A stretch of DNA of 64,000 bases from Lucinisca nassula (taxonomy: Eukaryota > Mollusca > Bivalvia > Lucinida > Lucinidae): positions 100,566,072 through 100,630,071 of the forward strand of contig OY757014.1 in NCBI GenBank assembly GCA_963580285.1. Reading direction: 5' to 3'. The notes beneath the pieces were generated by a model that was not told where the DNA came from, searched no databases, and worked only from the letters and a program-made list of their open reading frames with translations. The position numbers and the translations under genes were made by a program. Position 1 is the stretch's first letter. Every line of letters begins with the position of its first letter. Positions 1-10,385 of this stretch are shown one piece after another.

Positions 1-480
1 GCCGTAACCCCCCCCCCCCCCCCCCCCCGCAAAAAAAAAAACAAACAAAAAAACTTAAACATGAATGTTAATATTGACGTAGTCAATATTCAATTTCGTT
101 ATGGCCTTTCAAACAAATTTGAAATGTTTAAGCATTTAAACTTCAAGCGCCTGTGATCTTTCCGACATTATTCTTCAAGAGCATTTGCTCAGGTTTACAA
201 CATTTTTTTGCAGTTTAATTTCAATCTGATTTGGCATTTACATGTTCAAGTGTTTACATCAGTGACCAGCCTTGTAGCCTGTTGTGTAAACTAAATATGG
301 GAGAGTTAAGGATGGAGTTATTCTTGGTGATTGTTGCGTCTTTAAGACACCAGTTTGCACAAAACATACATTTTTCTTCATGGCTCCCAGTGAAATCTGC
401 CTTATAGTGCAGATTTTACTAATAATCATAGAATAAATCAAGTATTTTAACAGCAGTACATGAAATGTAGTTTGTATATT
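1..480. other. Unassigned left edge with homopolymer tracts
   Basis: A run of about 20 C at 9-28 is followed by A-rich sequence. I see no coding signal, repeat copy or RNA gene in the rest. Short ORFs here have no recognisable composition. Confidence 0.6.
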
Positions 481-965
481 TCGTCGACAGTCGTATCAAT
501 CAGACTAGGATACCATCGACGGTCGTATTTCTAATAATCGACATCCGTATCCCGACATTTTTCAAAGGTCTATAAAAACTCCCAGAGTGCATGAATTTTG
601 TCAAACCCACGTTGTTGTCGAAGCGTAAATGGTAGATAAAATATATATGGTGTTTTATTGCTTTCCTACTTTTCATAAAGCATTAGATTAATGAAATTCT
701 GTGAAAACTGATTTTTTTCTCGAAAGAACCGGTATTTTATAGTGTTTTTCAGACTCACGACTCTCTATAAGTGAACAGACAATTATCAGCTTGTCTCTTT
801 AAAACACCGACATCGTTTGTAAATGTTTAAACTAACGTTTTCGCCTCTCCAAGTGCATCAAAATCGAAGACCCCCCTCTGTCGACATCCGTACTGCTCGG
901 TCGAAAGCCGTATTTCTCGGTCGACAGCAGCTTTACACAGTACCGGCTCGGTCGACAACACAGGT
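481..965. repeat. Degenerate short repeats built on TCGACAGCCGTATT
   Basis: Two clusters (about 481-565 and 870-965) repeat variants of TCGACAGCCGTATT about every 20-30 bases, spaced by CTCGG. They flank about 300 bases with no other feature. They may be the ends of one decayed element, but no clean boundary is visible. Confidence 0.4.
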
Positions 966-1080
966 ATAGAAAATGGTATTACCCCCGTGTTTAACAATTA
1001 CATGTATTTCATCGATTTGGTTAAATATTAATAGCTTATTCTACAGTGTTTTGTAAAATACAGAATTTTATTGTACGAGT

Positions 1081-1480
1081 CTTCGACCTGCCGCCACCCC
1101 CTTTAGAATTGGAAGTAACACCTCAAGTAACCCTCCCCCTTTTTTTGTTTTTTCAAAAAGTGACCAATTTCTTGAAAACTGTTCAGATCCCCACCCATAA
1201 ACAATATATATTCTTATTGCTTATGATAAGGGGCTTTAAGTGACTTGCATCTTGAGACCCTGGGGGCATGCCCCACCCCTGCATTACATAAAATGCATCA
1301 AATATCAGAAACTGTTCAGATCCTCTCCCATAAACCATATATTTTCTTGTGATAAGGGGCATTTAGTTACATAGATCTTTGGACACCGTAGGTTAAATTG
1401 AGGGCCTCACCCCCTTTAGAAATGGTTAAGCATTCCACCCATTAACCATATATTTTCTCCTGACCTTTTAGCTCATCTAA
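1081..1480. repeat. Diverged tandem repeat, about 140 bp unit
   Basis: Units share a CCCATAAACxATATATTTTC segment, a GATAAGGGGC segment and a GGGGGCATGCCCCACC segment. The same family appears on the opposite strand at about 48000-48380. No protein is encoded. Confidence 0.5.
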
Positions 1481-2152
1481 GGCTTTATCTTGGCTAAATA
1501 TAACTGAAAATTCAAACTCAAAATTTTCCAACTGATCTTCAAGAGTCAGGAATGTGATTAAGGACCACTTGGTCATACAGTCAAATGCTAAAAATAATCA
1601 ATGCTTGCTGTCAGGTGAGCGTCTTCAGGACCATTGGTCCTCTGGTTTATTTGATGTTGTTTATGGTCAGATGCATTCAATGACACACACAATAATGCCC
1701 CAGACCCCTGCCCTGCCCATTTCATATTATCAAAATCCAAATATTTAAAAAAATATTGAGATACCCATCCTGAACATATATATCTGATGCTAGTGTGTCT
1801 CCCAGGGGTCATGCAGCTATATTGGCAAAGTCAAACAGGCGGGGGCATCTGTGTACTTTGGACACATTTCTATTGTTTTCTTCGTTTGATTTAAATATGT
1901 TTAAACTCATTGCCTGTTTATCCAAATGCCAGAAATAACTAAACTCTTGAACTGATGGAAACAATAATCTAACCTATAAACATGAAATAAGAATGTTCAT
2001 TCAACCGTGAAATATAGGTCAACATCTCAAATGATCATTTGAGTTATACTTCCTCATCAGTATGCTTGCATGGTAGGAGTTTCACCACAATAGGTTAATG
2101 TATACCGAAGATATAAGAAAAAAAAAAGAACTTTACTGTTAAAAAATCTCAA
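1481..2152. other. Unassigned; contains one fragment of a hairpin-type element end
   Basis: At 1612-1645 the sequence CAGGTGAGCG is followed by the palindrome AGGACCATTGGTCCT. This is the reverse complement of the ends described for 16667-19724 and 50836-50993. The rest has no recognised content. Confidence 0.4.
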
Positions 2153-3058
2153 CAAGAGCACCGCAAGCGGGTGCCAACGCTCGTCTGCAGTTTCTTTTAG
2201 AAAACAAAAGTTCTAAGTCAAATCAAATTGCAAGATGGAGTTATAAAACTTGTAGGGAATGTAGCTCTTGTGATGGTGAGTATGTGTATGAAGTTTCATG
2301 AAGGTAGGCCAAATACTTTTGGAAATATGGTCAAGGTTAAGTTTTTTGGTTAATTTTCGAAAAATAGGTCAAAGTTCAAAGGTCAAGGTCACAGGTCAAA
2401 AAGCGTGGTATGACTGAAAAGGTCTTGTCCCAAGGAACATTCATGTGAAGTTGGAAGGCTCTGTTGTGAATAGTATTGAAATAAGAGACAAAAACAATTA
2501 AAAAAAAAACCGGAGAGAAAAGGGGAGATAATTCAATCAAATTGCAAGATGGAGTTATAAAACTTGTAGGGAATGTAGCTCTTGTGATGGTGAGTATGTG
2601 TATGAAGTTTCATGAAGGTAGGCCAAATACTTTTGGAAATATGGTCAAGGTTAAGGTTTTCGGTTAAATTTTCGAAAAATAGGTCAAAATTCAAAGGTCA
2701 AGGTAACAGATCAAAAAGTGTGGTATCACTGAAAAGGTCTTGTCCCAATGAACATTCATGTGAAGTTTGAAGGCTCTGTTGTGAATAGTATTAAAATGAG
2801 AGCAAAAAATGTGTTTCAGAAAAAAAATGGAAAAGGGGAGATAATTCAGCCAAAATCAACAATGTTGTTATGGTCCTTGGTCAAAATGTAGCTCTTGTGA
2901 TGATGAGTGTGTGTATGAAGTTTCATGAGGCTAGGTCTAATACTTTTTAAGTTATAGCCAAGGTTAAGTTTTTTTGGAACGACGCAGGACGACTACGCAG
3001 ACGCCGGAGTGATGACAATAGCTCGAAAGTTTTTTTTCAAAAAACAGACGAGCTAAAA
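2153..3058 (-). mobile_element. Hairpin-ended non-autonomous element with 314 bp tandem repeats
   Basis: The left end is CAAGA followed by a hairpin (GCACCGCAAGCGGGTGC, 2158-2174) and GCTCGTCTG. The right end is CAGACGAGCTAAAA, so the subterminal GCTCGTCTG/CAGACGAGC segments are inverted. Between them lie two near-identical ~314 bp units (from about 2224 and 2538) and a third diverged one. The same CAAGA/hairpin/inverted-repeat/GAGCTAAAA layout occurs in the elements at 16667-19724 and 21772-23712. The layout resembles Helentron-associated (HINE or pearl-like) elements of bivalves; that assignment is inference. It encodes no protein. Strand is given as if the hairpin marks the 3' end. Confidence 0.6.
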
Positions 3059-3356
3059 ATGACCCAAGGTTCCTTAAACCATATTTTTCCCCCAAAAAGT
3101 GAATTTTGGTGAATAAACTTGTGACAAAACATAGAGTTAGACCTTCCCCTGTAATTTTATATAGTAATGTGTCATGCATGGTACTATTTTTCTACCTTTC
3201 AATGAGACACAAAATACATGTCAAAACTGTGTGGAGTTACCCCACCCACTTTAAAGAGCCTGTAACTCAGAAAAAACTGCTTAAATACCAAAACCACATA
3301 TGTTCCAAATAATTAGGCATATGTATGCTAACAATAAGCCAGAAACAAACAAAATC
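3059..3356. other. Unassigned sequence
   Basis: No recognised repeat, exon or RNA gene. The minus-strand reading frame that crosses this stretch is read-through beyond the LINE fragment to its right. Confidence 0.5.
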
Positions 3357-3794
3357 GTTAGGAGGCCAAAAAACCCCCTTAGGGAGACCCGTCCTTTGGC
3401 AGAACTAGCCTCAGAAGGTTCAGAGGCATTTTCAGGTTTATCATTTAAACCAAGGACATCAGCCAAGTAGTTGTCATAAGCCTGTTTTATTCTTGCTTTG
3501 ACTAGATGTCGCATGTTTACAAGATGCTTCCTGTCTTTGGGTTGTTTGGTAGATTTTTGCTTCTGATAAAGGGAGTCTCTTTTGCGAATTAAACGTTTTA
3601 TACCTTGTGTGACCCAAGGAAGACTTTTTTTGGAGCCAAATTTCTTGCAGGGGACATACTTTTGGAGGCCAGTATTGATAGAAGTTTTAAAAGAGATCCA
3701 AAGTTCTTCTACTGGCTTTGAGCAAGCATTTGCCAGGAATTCAGTCTTGACCTCCTCCATGTAGGCCTTGAATCCTTCCCAATTTGCTTTCCTA
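3357..3794 (-). pseudogene. LINE copy A: linker between endonuclease and reverse transcriptase
   Basis: The minus frame reads LYRKANWEGFKAYMEEV, then a basic segment (KKSLPWVTQGIKRLIRKRD) and an ARIKQAYDNYLADVLG segment. This is the pattern of the region joining endonuclease and reverse transcriptase in CR1/Jockey-type LINEs. Its upstream continuation is the endonuclease fragment at 6701-7115 on the same strand, whose last residues (RQVPR) would directly precede this start. The two pieces were parted by insertion of LINE copy B. Downstream the reading degenerates near 3360. It is a remnant, not a working gene. Confidence 0.75.
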
Positions 3795-3802
3795 TACAAA
3801 AA

Positions 3803-4873
3803 TGACTGACTTGATCATCATTGACTTCGCTAAGGCCTTTGACAAGGTACCTCACAGAAGGCTATTACAAAAACTGGAGTACTATGGGATAAGAGGATCC
3901 ACACATAGGTGGATTAGCTCATGGCTCTCTGGGCGCTCACAACAAGTTGTACTTGATGGCCAAGCGTCTGATCCAGTCCCTGTTTTATCTGGAGTCCCCC
4001 AAGGTTCGGTCCTTATCTTGGTTTTCATTAATGATCTCCCCGATAATATCAGGTCATCGGTCCGTTTGTTTGCTGATGATTGTGTCCTGTATAGGAACAT
4101 ATATTCTCCTTCTGACTGACTTATTTTACAAGATGACCTGGATCAACTTGCACAGTGGGAGGCCGATTGGCAAATGAAGTTCAATGTGGCCAAATGTCAC
4201 TCATTGAGGGTGTCCCGACACCCTCCGGACAAGCAAATTAAGTTTGACTATACTCTTCACCAGCAAATTTTGGAGCATGTTCAATCCGCCAAATATCTTG
4301 GTATCACCATCACTGACGATCTTGATTGGGGTCAACATATCTCAGAGATTACATCTAAAGCAACTAGGACTCCTTAGACGGAACTTGGCTTTTGCACCTA
4401 GACAGACAAAGGATGTTGCATATAAAACATTGGTTCGCCCTCAACTTGAATATGCATCACCCATTTGGCATCCCTATGTTAAAACTCAGACTCAGCAGGT
4501 GGAGAAGGTGCAGAGGACAGCTGCTCGATGGACCTGTAGGCGATGGCGAAATAGAAGTAGCATCGGTGACATGCTTAATGAGCTAGAGTTGCCGTCCCTG
4601 GAGGCCCGTCGTGAACAGTCCTCTGTAACCTTCTTCTACAAGATACACTCTGATTCAGTGTCTATTGATAAAGATAGGTACTTGACCCCTGTAACAGTGT
4701 CGACCCACACAAGGGCATCAAAAGTAAATGACTCACAATATCGTAGATACCAGTCCTATAGTGATGCCCTGAAGAACTCGTTCTTTCCTAGAACTATTCC
4801 CCAATGGAAAAGTCTTCCCTCCTCTGCGGTGAATGCCAAGTCCGCAGAAGAGTTCAAAGCCCGCACAGTGTAA
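3803..4873 (+). pseudogene. Reverse transcriptase, C-terminal half (LINE copy B)
   Basis: Frame 1 carries DLIIIDFAKAFDKVPHRRLL (RT block with the first catalytic Asp), then LSGVPQGSV and FINDLPDNI, then RLFADDCVLYRNIYSPSD with the catalytic FADD box. A stop follows at about 4118. The reading continues in a shifted frame (QWEADWQMKFNVAKC, YLGITITDDLDWG). The C-terminal thumb and tail (LRRNLAFAPRQTKDVAYKTL, RPQLEYASPIWHP) run to a stop at 4871-4873. At least two frame breaks and a missing N-terminal half make it inactive. The enzyme would copy LINE RNA into DNA at a nicked target. Confidence 0.85.
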
Positions 4874-4929
4874 GATTGGGACTCAGAGGTATGCGTTTTA
4901 GGTTACCTCTGTTATGGAGATTGTAAATA

Positions 4930-6555
4930 CACCTCAGCCCCGTTATAGCACGGTTGGTTATAACACGAATTCGGATATAACACGGTTGTTGTTTGGACCC
5001 CAAATTTTCTCCAACCTTCCTTTTTTGCTTTGGCAAAAAAGAAATCCTAGCGAGTTAACACGGTAGTTAGAAGAAATCCAGGAGTGTTAACACGGTAGTT
5101 AGCGTTAAATCTTAATGTCGCCTTAATCACTTGTCAATTATCCAATTTAACACCGTTATTGTATATCAGTGAACATGCAATAAACAACTTCTTCACACAG
5201 GTCCGTAAATTTTACTAATGACGTGTGAAAACACCTGTGAAAACTCGTGGCTAATATCCAGCTGAAAGATCAAAGGATAAACACTTCTGCTAGCTGGAGG
5301 CTGCTGATCAAAAATTGGTCATTTGCTCATGCACATCGATAATTTAATTAAGTAAACAAAACCCTGCAAACATTTCAAATAATTTTTTTGCATACATATG
5401 GCAAACAGGGTGGGCCCAGATCAGACAGGTAGTCTGATATGGATCTGCACTGTGCAACAATGATTTTTAAATTAACCAGCAGACGACAAGAACAGACAAC
5501 AATTGTTGTGACTGGCACTTTAAGGGTTAACACTTCAATAGAGACAACGCTATGCTCATGCTTGGTAAAGTACAAGAAGGATGAAAAATTGCGCATTAGA
5601 TCACATCTAGACCCTGTCTAGCCAAACGGGCTCATAGCGGAAGAAAAAAAGAGAAAAAAACATAGATTATTGACCCACGATAGGAAAGAATTTGCTCCCA
5701 TATGCAACATCGTTTTAACACCGATATCACGCATTAATGTTGGAAAAGAATCTGCGCCGACGCAGCAAAGCGCCGACGCACCAAACCTCAGCGCAAAACA
5801 TTTCCCGTTTGCATAGTCTACCGTATCTGGGGAAGAAAAAAAAAAAAAGACATAGAAAGGAAAGAATTTGCTCCCGCATGCAACGTCGATTTAACATCGA
5901 TGTTTAGAACAAATTAACGTTGCACCGCCTTTTGTGCGGCCTTGCTTAGGCGTCTCATGCTATCCTTGCACTGGGAAGATTTTCTTGCATCACTTGCCTG
6001 GGCAGGGTTATACCTAAGCAGTTTACCAGTACTCATTTGCAGTCCGTTCCCAATCTATTTCTCCAAGGCCCGATAGGCAGGGTTGCCCGTTCGCTTATTC
6101 AATTGCAGTAAGAAAGTTAACTGCGGAAGGGAAAAATATAGTCAGATAGAGTTTTTTCCCTTGTGCATTGCAATTGCTTATGCAAATGGGAACCAGTCAC
6201 CGGAACCAAAGCCCATCTAAAAATACACACCGGGATTACACATGGACATATTGGAATAGAAATCAAACACAAACGTATGAATCGCTGTTTTTCACAAATT
6301 TATTTTAATTAAACAATCATGCAACGAATTTAAAGCAATAAATGCAACATCTAAAAGCAAAACAAACAAAAGAACAAACGATAAAATAGCGTGAAAAACA
6401 TTGCAATAACACAAAACAAAGGTAAACAAACTGTGGCAGCCAAACTTTTTCCGGGTCATTGACCAGGTCAATGACGATCGTTATAGCACGGTTCGGTTAA
6501 CTAACACGGTCTTCTGATTGGACCCCGAGAACCGTGCTACAACGGGGTTGAGGTG
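4930..6555. mobile_element. Non-autonomous Tc1/mariner- or pogo-like DNA transposon, TA target duplication
   Basis: The ends are inverted repeats of about 25 bp (left CACCTCAGCCCCGTTATAGC, right its complement with few changes). They are flanked by TA at 4928-4929 and 6556-6557. Removing the element restores the LINE 3' untranslated sequence seen at about 11290-11310. Inside are several subterminal TAACACGGT motifs, possible transposase sites, and a diverged internal duplication (about 5640-5760 and 5830-5910) containing GAAAGAATTTGCTCCC. No transposase is encoded, so mobilisation would need a related autonomous copy. Confidence 0.8.
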
Positions 6556-6700
6556 TAGTTTTAAGGACACATCCAGTGCCTCTCTTTTTTTTTTTCTTTT
6601 TTTTTTCCAGCTAAATTCTAAATTTAGCCACCCAATCAACTGAGGTAATGGCCAGATATGACCAACTCAGTATAAGAAGATAGATAGATAGGTAGAAAAA

Positions 6701-7115
6701 CTGGACCTAGGTACCTGCCGCGATTCAGCGGGCTTGGTATGGACTTCAGATATGACCATATTGTGGTCAGCTTTGCCAGGGAACACCTGGGTTTCCTTAA
6801 CCAAGGTATAATTTGAGGTCAGAAATAGATCTAATACATTCCCCCCTCTAGTAGGCTGGGTAACATCTTGAACCAAGTTACAGTCATCAATCAATGAAAT
6901 GAAATCTTCATAAAGTCTGGGGAAGTAACATCCAGGTTTGATTTCAGGGACAAAGTCATTGTTCCAGGACAGTTTGGGGAAATTTAGGTCTCCAAGGACC
7001 CAAATATCACTATTTAGTGCCTTGGCCGAATTTAGAGAGCGCCTAAGTTCATCCAGACTGTACACATCATTTTCTTTGGGCCTGTAATAAGCAGCAATGT
7101 ACCCACAATCTATAA
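6701..7115 (-). pseudogene. LINE copy A: endonuclease C-terminal part
   Basis: The minus frame reads YIAAYYRPKENDVYSLDELR, then WVLGDLNFPKLSW, an apurinic-endonuclease-like block (GDLN), then LFLTSNYTLVKET and ADHNMVISEV with the conserved DH pair. It ends at RQVPR, where LINE copy B is inserted, and continues as the linker at 3357-3794. The N-terminal catalytic blocks of the domain are missing, so this fragment is dead. Confidence 0.8.
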
Positions 7116-7150
7116 TCCTGGGCCGTTAAACTCAAAAACAAACAAACAGT
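7116..7150 (+). repeat. SINE-type 3' tail remnant
   Basis: GGGCCGTTAAACTC followed by CAAA repeats resembles the 3' tails (GACGTTAAAC plus CAAA or CA repeats) of the SINEs in this window. The body is missing or unrecognisable. Confidence 0.35.
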
Positions 7151-7179
7151 AGGTGCTCTGCTGAAAACATTAACAATCA

Positions 7180-7345
7180 GTCGCAAAAAAACTGGCCAGA
7201 ACAACCCAGGCCGAAACGACCAAGACAAACGTCCGAAATAGAAATAGGCCGAAAGGACTCGAGTCCAAATTTTAGGCCGAAATGTTCCAGGCCGAAATAA
7301 CCCGGCCGAAACGACTCGGGACGGAAACGTCCCGGATTCAGTGAT
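7180..7345 (-). repeat. Degenerate GTTTCGGCC repeat cluster
   Basis: On the minus strand, variants of GTCGTTTCGGCC occur about every 15-25 bases. A few more lie at 7570-7605 and a second cluster at 21155-21285. It sits in the inferred first intron of the F-box candidate. It is not coding. Confidence 0.5.
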
Positions 7346-7379
7346 AACACCGTTTTTGCAAATTTTGTTGGGCATGTAC

Positions 7380-7456
7380 CTTCCAACAATGCATCTGTCT
7401 TTTACAGGTAAAAATCTGAAAATGTCCAACATTAAACTGTCTGGTAACTTCTCCAT
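7380..7456 (-). CDS. Candidate first exon of an F-box protein gene
   Basis: The minus strand starts ATG at 7456 and reads MEKLPDSLMLDIFRFLPV followed by KDRCIVGR. This is the first helix-loop-helix of an F-box domain, which binds SKP1 in SCF ubiquitin ligases. The match breaks at GGAAG|GTACAT, a plausible splice donor with GT at 7379-7378. An exon ending inside the F-box at this point is common in F-box/LRR genes (family knowledge). The following intron would be filled by repeats. I could not find the next exon, so gene identity beyond F-box and whether the gene is intact are unknown. Confidence 0.55.
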
Positions 7457-7639
7457 TTCCGTGCAGTTTGTTTACAATTTAATAGTTGTCTCCCTTGTTA
7501 TAACGGTGACCCGATAAATCACCCAGAACGTGAAATTTAATGCGCCACGACAGTTCTCCGAATCAAATTCTGGTCGTTTCGCCCCCGAGTCGTTTTGCCC
7601 TAGATTAAAGCGGATTTAAGGACATTTCGCGACTTGCCT

Positions 7640-7722
7640 GTTTGTTTGTTTGTATTGGAGTTAAGCGGCCCAGTCAACTCTATGGTGGTCATTTGGGTCG
7701 GTCAGTTTGGGTCTCCCTATTT
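7640..7722 (-). repeat. SINE fragment left of the 7723-10705 element
   Basis: GTTTGTTTGTTTGTATTGG followed by a decayed version of TTAACGTCCCCGTCAACACT and GTCATTT matches the tail end of SINE family 1 read backwards. The other half may be 10706-10770, implying insertion of the intervening element into an old SINE. Confidence 0.4.
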
Positions 7723-8245
7723 GGTGACAAGAAGTGACAAGAGGTGACAAGAAGTGACAAGAGCTATTTTATGGTGACAAGAAACTTTCTAACACAAAAT
7801 TAAACTATATTATTGCTTAAAATGATAAATTTTATGTTATTCTTGAGTTACAAATTAATTTTGGCCAAATTTAAAGACGTTTGGAGGAAAAAGCAACATG
7901 CTTTATTCAGATGTTTAACCGCATTTACCGACAAGAAAGTTCTCTTTATATACAAAGTCACTTCATTTCATAAGCAAAAAAGTGAATTTTAAATGGGTAT
8001 CTGTGACTTTCCTTCATGTTTTTTTTTATCTCTGCTCATAAACATAGACTGTCGGTACTTGTTATTTATCCGAAGAAGGGGGTTGACCGCATTTACCGAC
8101 AAGAGATTTCTGAAATAAACTCAGGCTCCAAAACAATGTTGTCTCATTTTATAAATATAAAAGCGGGTTAAACCAGGATTCATGTGAATTTCCTTCATGT
8201 AAAAGCCCATTTTATACAGAGAAAACTGGGCTTACCCATTATGAT

Positions 8246-8544
8246 TTTTGTTACTTTGAATTGGTGTTTAACGTCCCCGTCAACATTATTTAGGTCATTT
8301 TGGAGACGCTGCTTCCAATTTTGTGGGACTTTTACCCGACATTGAGATGAAATAACATCTCAAGCCCTGCCGCCCAATGAAACCAGAAGCCTTATGCATC
8401 GGACGATCTGACTCTCACCGCTTTGCCTGGGCAGGCTTGGTCCTTCTAAGCAGTTTACCAGCACCCTTGTTGGTCAGATTCAGCTCTGCGTGGAAGCATC
8501 ATGCAGCCCAATCTATTTCCCCAAACCCCGATGGGCGGGGTCGA
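8246..8544 (-). mobile_element. SINE family 1 copy with target duplication
   Basis: Read on the minus strand, the element runs from a CGCCCATCGGGG head through ATGATGCTTCCACGCAGAG to a tail GACGGGGACGTTAAAC. It is flanked by ACCCATTATGAT at 8234-8245 and 8545-8556, a perfect 12 bp duplication. Other copies: 12579-12952, 35026-35325, 60452-60748, 63377-63685. No tRNA-like A or B box is evident in the head. Confidence 0.8.
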
Positions 8545-8556
8545 ACCCATTATGAT

Positions 8557-8715
8557 AAGTCACCCGTCTATTCAGGAAAGGCAGTTGTCAGTTTCTGTCG
8601 AAAGAATTGCACTGTACTGGTTAACCGCTTACGTATAAGCCTGCCCAGGAAAAGTGTGGATAAATGAACTGACCGGCTCAAAAATGACCTAAATAGTGTT
8701 GTTTTGGCCATTAAA
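8557..8715 (+). repeat. SINE family 2 fragment
   Basis: GGCAGTTGTCAGTTTCTG, then TTGCACTGTACTGG, then GCTTACGTATAAGCCTGCCC, then a tail with GACCTAAATAGTGTTG. The first parts match the body of the tRNA-derived SINE at 19915-20112; the tail resembles that of SINE family 1. SINE family 1 is inserted beside it. Confidence 0.5.
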
Positions 8716-9785
8716 CCGCAATACAGACAAACAAGCAGTTGGGATACAAGTCTTCATTCCTTCCTTAATCGTGCGTGCGCCACACAATAAGATAATGGGC
8801 GATGGACAATCGAGCGGAAAAATCAAAAGGTCATAATGGACAATCGAACGGTTTTTAAGTGGACTAACGAGCGGAAAATAATTCAACAGATTACAGGTAT
8901 ATTGGACAGGTAAATAATTTTCAACTCTACAAAACCTATACAAAACCTTTTATTTGTCAATCATAATACCAACTCAACAGGAATATGTCAAAATCCTGGG
9001 CTACAGATACAGAGCCCGTACCGATGTGTAAATGGCGTCTACCACACTGGTATATACATATTGTTTTGACAGACATCAGTGCTTTGAATAGACTTTAAAT
9101 ATTGTTTGAAACAGACTTTAAAAAAGTGTTTATAACAGACTCCAGTGTTATATGATTTTAGTGCTAAAACAGCAAAACCTGCTCAAGTCCTACTTCCACC
9201 CCCGTGGTGAGTAGGTGGCACCAGGCAAAGGTTGACTCGTTCTTGAACCGAGCAATCTTTGATCTAGTTAACGGAAGGGGCACAGGTAAACAGGTTATCT
9301 GCTCTAATGTCCTATTTTGCATTTCGCTCGAGTGTCCATTTTTTGCTGCTCTATTGTCCATTTATTTTCGCTCGAATGTCCTGTCAATACGCTCGAATGT
9401 CCTTCTTCGTTATAATTGCTGTCACTCAGTATTGAGTTATCTCGGTTGATTAATCACAAGCTTCTGTTATTAGCATTTGGTCGACATATTATTTTGACTC
9501 CGCTTGCTAATCATAAATTCATAGCTTTGACAAGAGCATAAATAAATAAATAAATAAATAAATAAATACATAAAATAGTATTTTATTTAAGTTAAATCTT
9601 GTTCTCAGGATTATATTCTGCCTATTTGAAACATTCACAGCTTTGACATGAGAATGAAAATAAATAAATAATATATAGCTTTGACATGAAAATAATAAAT
9701 AAAACAGTAATTTTTAATTTGTTTCAAATTAAATCTTATTCTAATGACTTATTCTCATGATTATATTCTGTCTATTTAACACACA

Positions 9786-9787
<2 letters not shown>
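8716..9787. other. Unassigned interior of the 7723-10705 element
   Basis: Around 8800-8900 and 9300-9410 the sequence repeats variants of GGACAATCGAGCGG / CGCTCGAATGTCC in opposite orientations, a possible nested inverted repeat. An (AAAT)n run lies at 9538-9568. No protein is recognised. Confidence 0.4.

Positions 9788-9833
<46 letters not shown>
9788..9833. repeat. (CT)n microsatellite
   Basis: About 23 perfect CT units. Confidence 0.95.
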
Positions 9834-9837
<4 letters not shown>

Positions 9838-9839
9838 AG

Positions 9840-10385
9840 TGTTCCGAGAGAAGACCAAGGTCAGCCTGCGTAGTCTGCTATATCCGAATCGCTGATCTCT
9901 GCTGTATGTGTGTGGGTGGGGGTGGCTTAAACATTTTCTAGAAATTTTATGTGACAGAGAAATGGAGTAGATTATCAAATACATGTATTTTGACTTTATC
10001 CCCGACAAGAGGCACTGAAGCGTCATCGAGCAAGTGTGCCTAGAAAAGACTTGGATCAGTATGTGCATATGCGTAGTCTGGTTTTTTTTTCTGCTGAGGG
10101 TATAATTTTATGTGACTGAGAAATATAGTAGATCATTTCATATATGGAAAGTTTTCTTGTCACCAGCTTGACTTTATTCCAGACAAGAAAATCTGAAGAG
10201 CACTGAAGCGTCATCGAGCATGTGTGCCAAGAAAAGACTTAGATCAGCCTGGGCATATGCACAGCCTGATATATGGATCTCTGCTAAGATCTATACACAT
10301 TTTATTGGAATTTTTACCCGATTGTGTACATTCTCTTGTCACCAGCTTGAATTCATTCCCGACAAGAAAATCTGAAGACGGCCCT
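9840..10385. repeat. Diverged tandem repeat, about three units
   Basis: Each unit carries GACTTTATCCCCGACAAGA-like sequence, a GCACTGAAGCGTCATCGAGC segment and AGAAAAGACTTGGATCAG. Copies begin near 9850, 10075 and 10310. No coding potential. Confidence 0.5.

Larger units (their letters stand above)
3803..6692 (+). mobile_element. LINE copy B (CR1/Jockey-type), 5'-truncated, nested in LINE A
   Basis: This copy starts inside the reverse-transcriptase domain and runs to a 3' end of short GATA repeats (6678-6692). It is flanked by TACAAAAA (3795-3802) and TAGAAAAA (6693-6700), a probable 8 bp target duplication with one change. The flanks rejoin LINE A. Its 3' untranslated part is split by the DNA transposon at 4930-6555. 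Sequence 6558-6692 resumes exactly where 4927 stopped, as shown by the related copy at 11195-11640. The truncated 5' end and simple-repeat tail fit target-primed reverse transcription. Confidence 0.8.

Noticed and set aside
3357..4119. LINE 5' inversion by twin priming
   Set aside because: The endonuclease fragment at 6701-7115 continues the minus-strand piece and an 8 bp duplication flanks LINE B, so nesting explains the arrangement.
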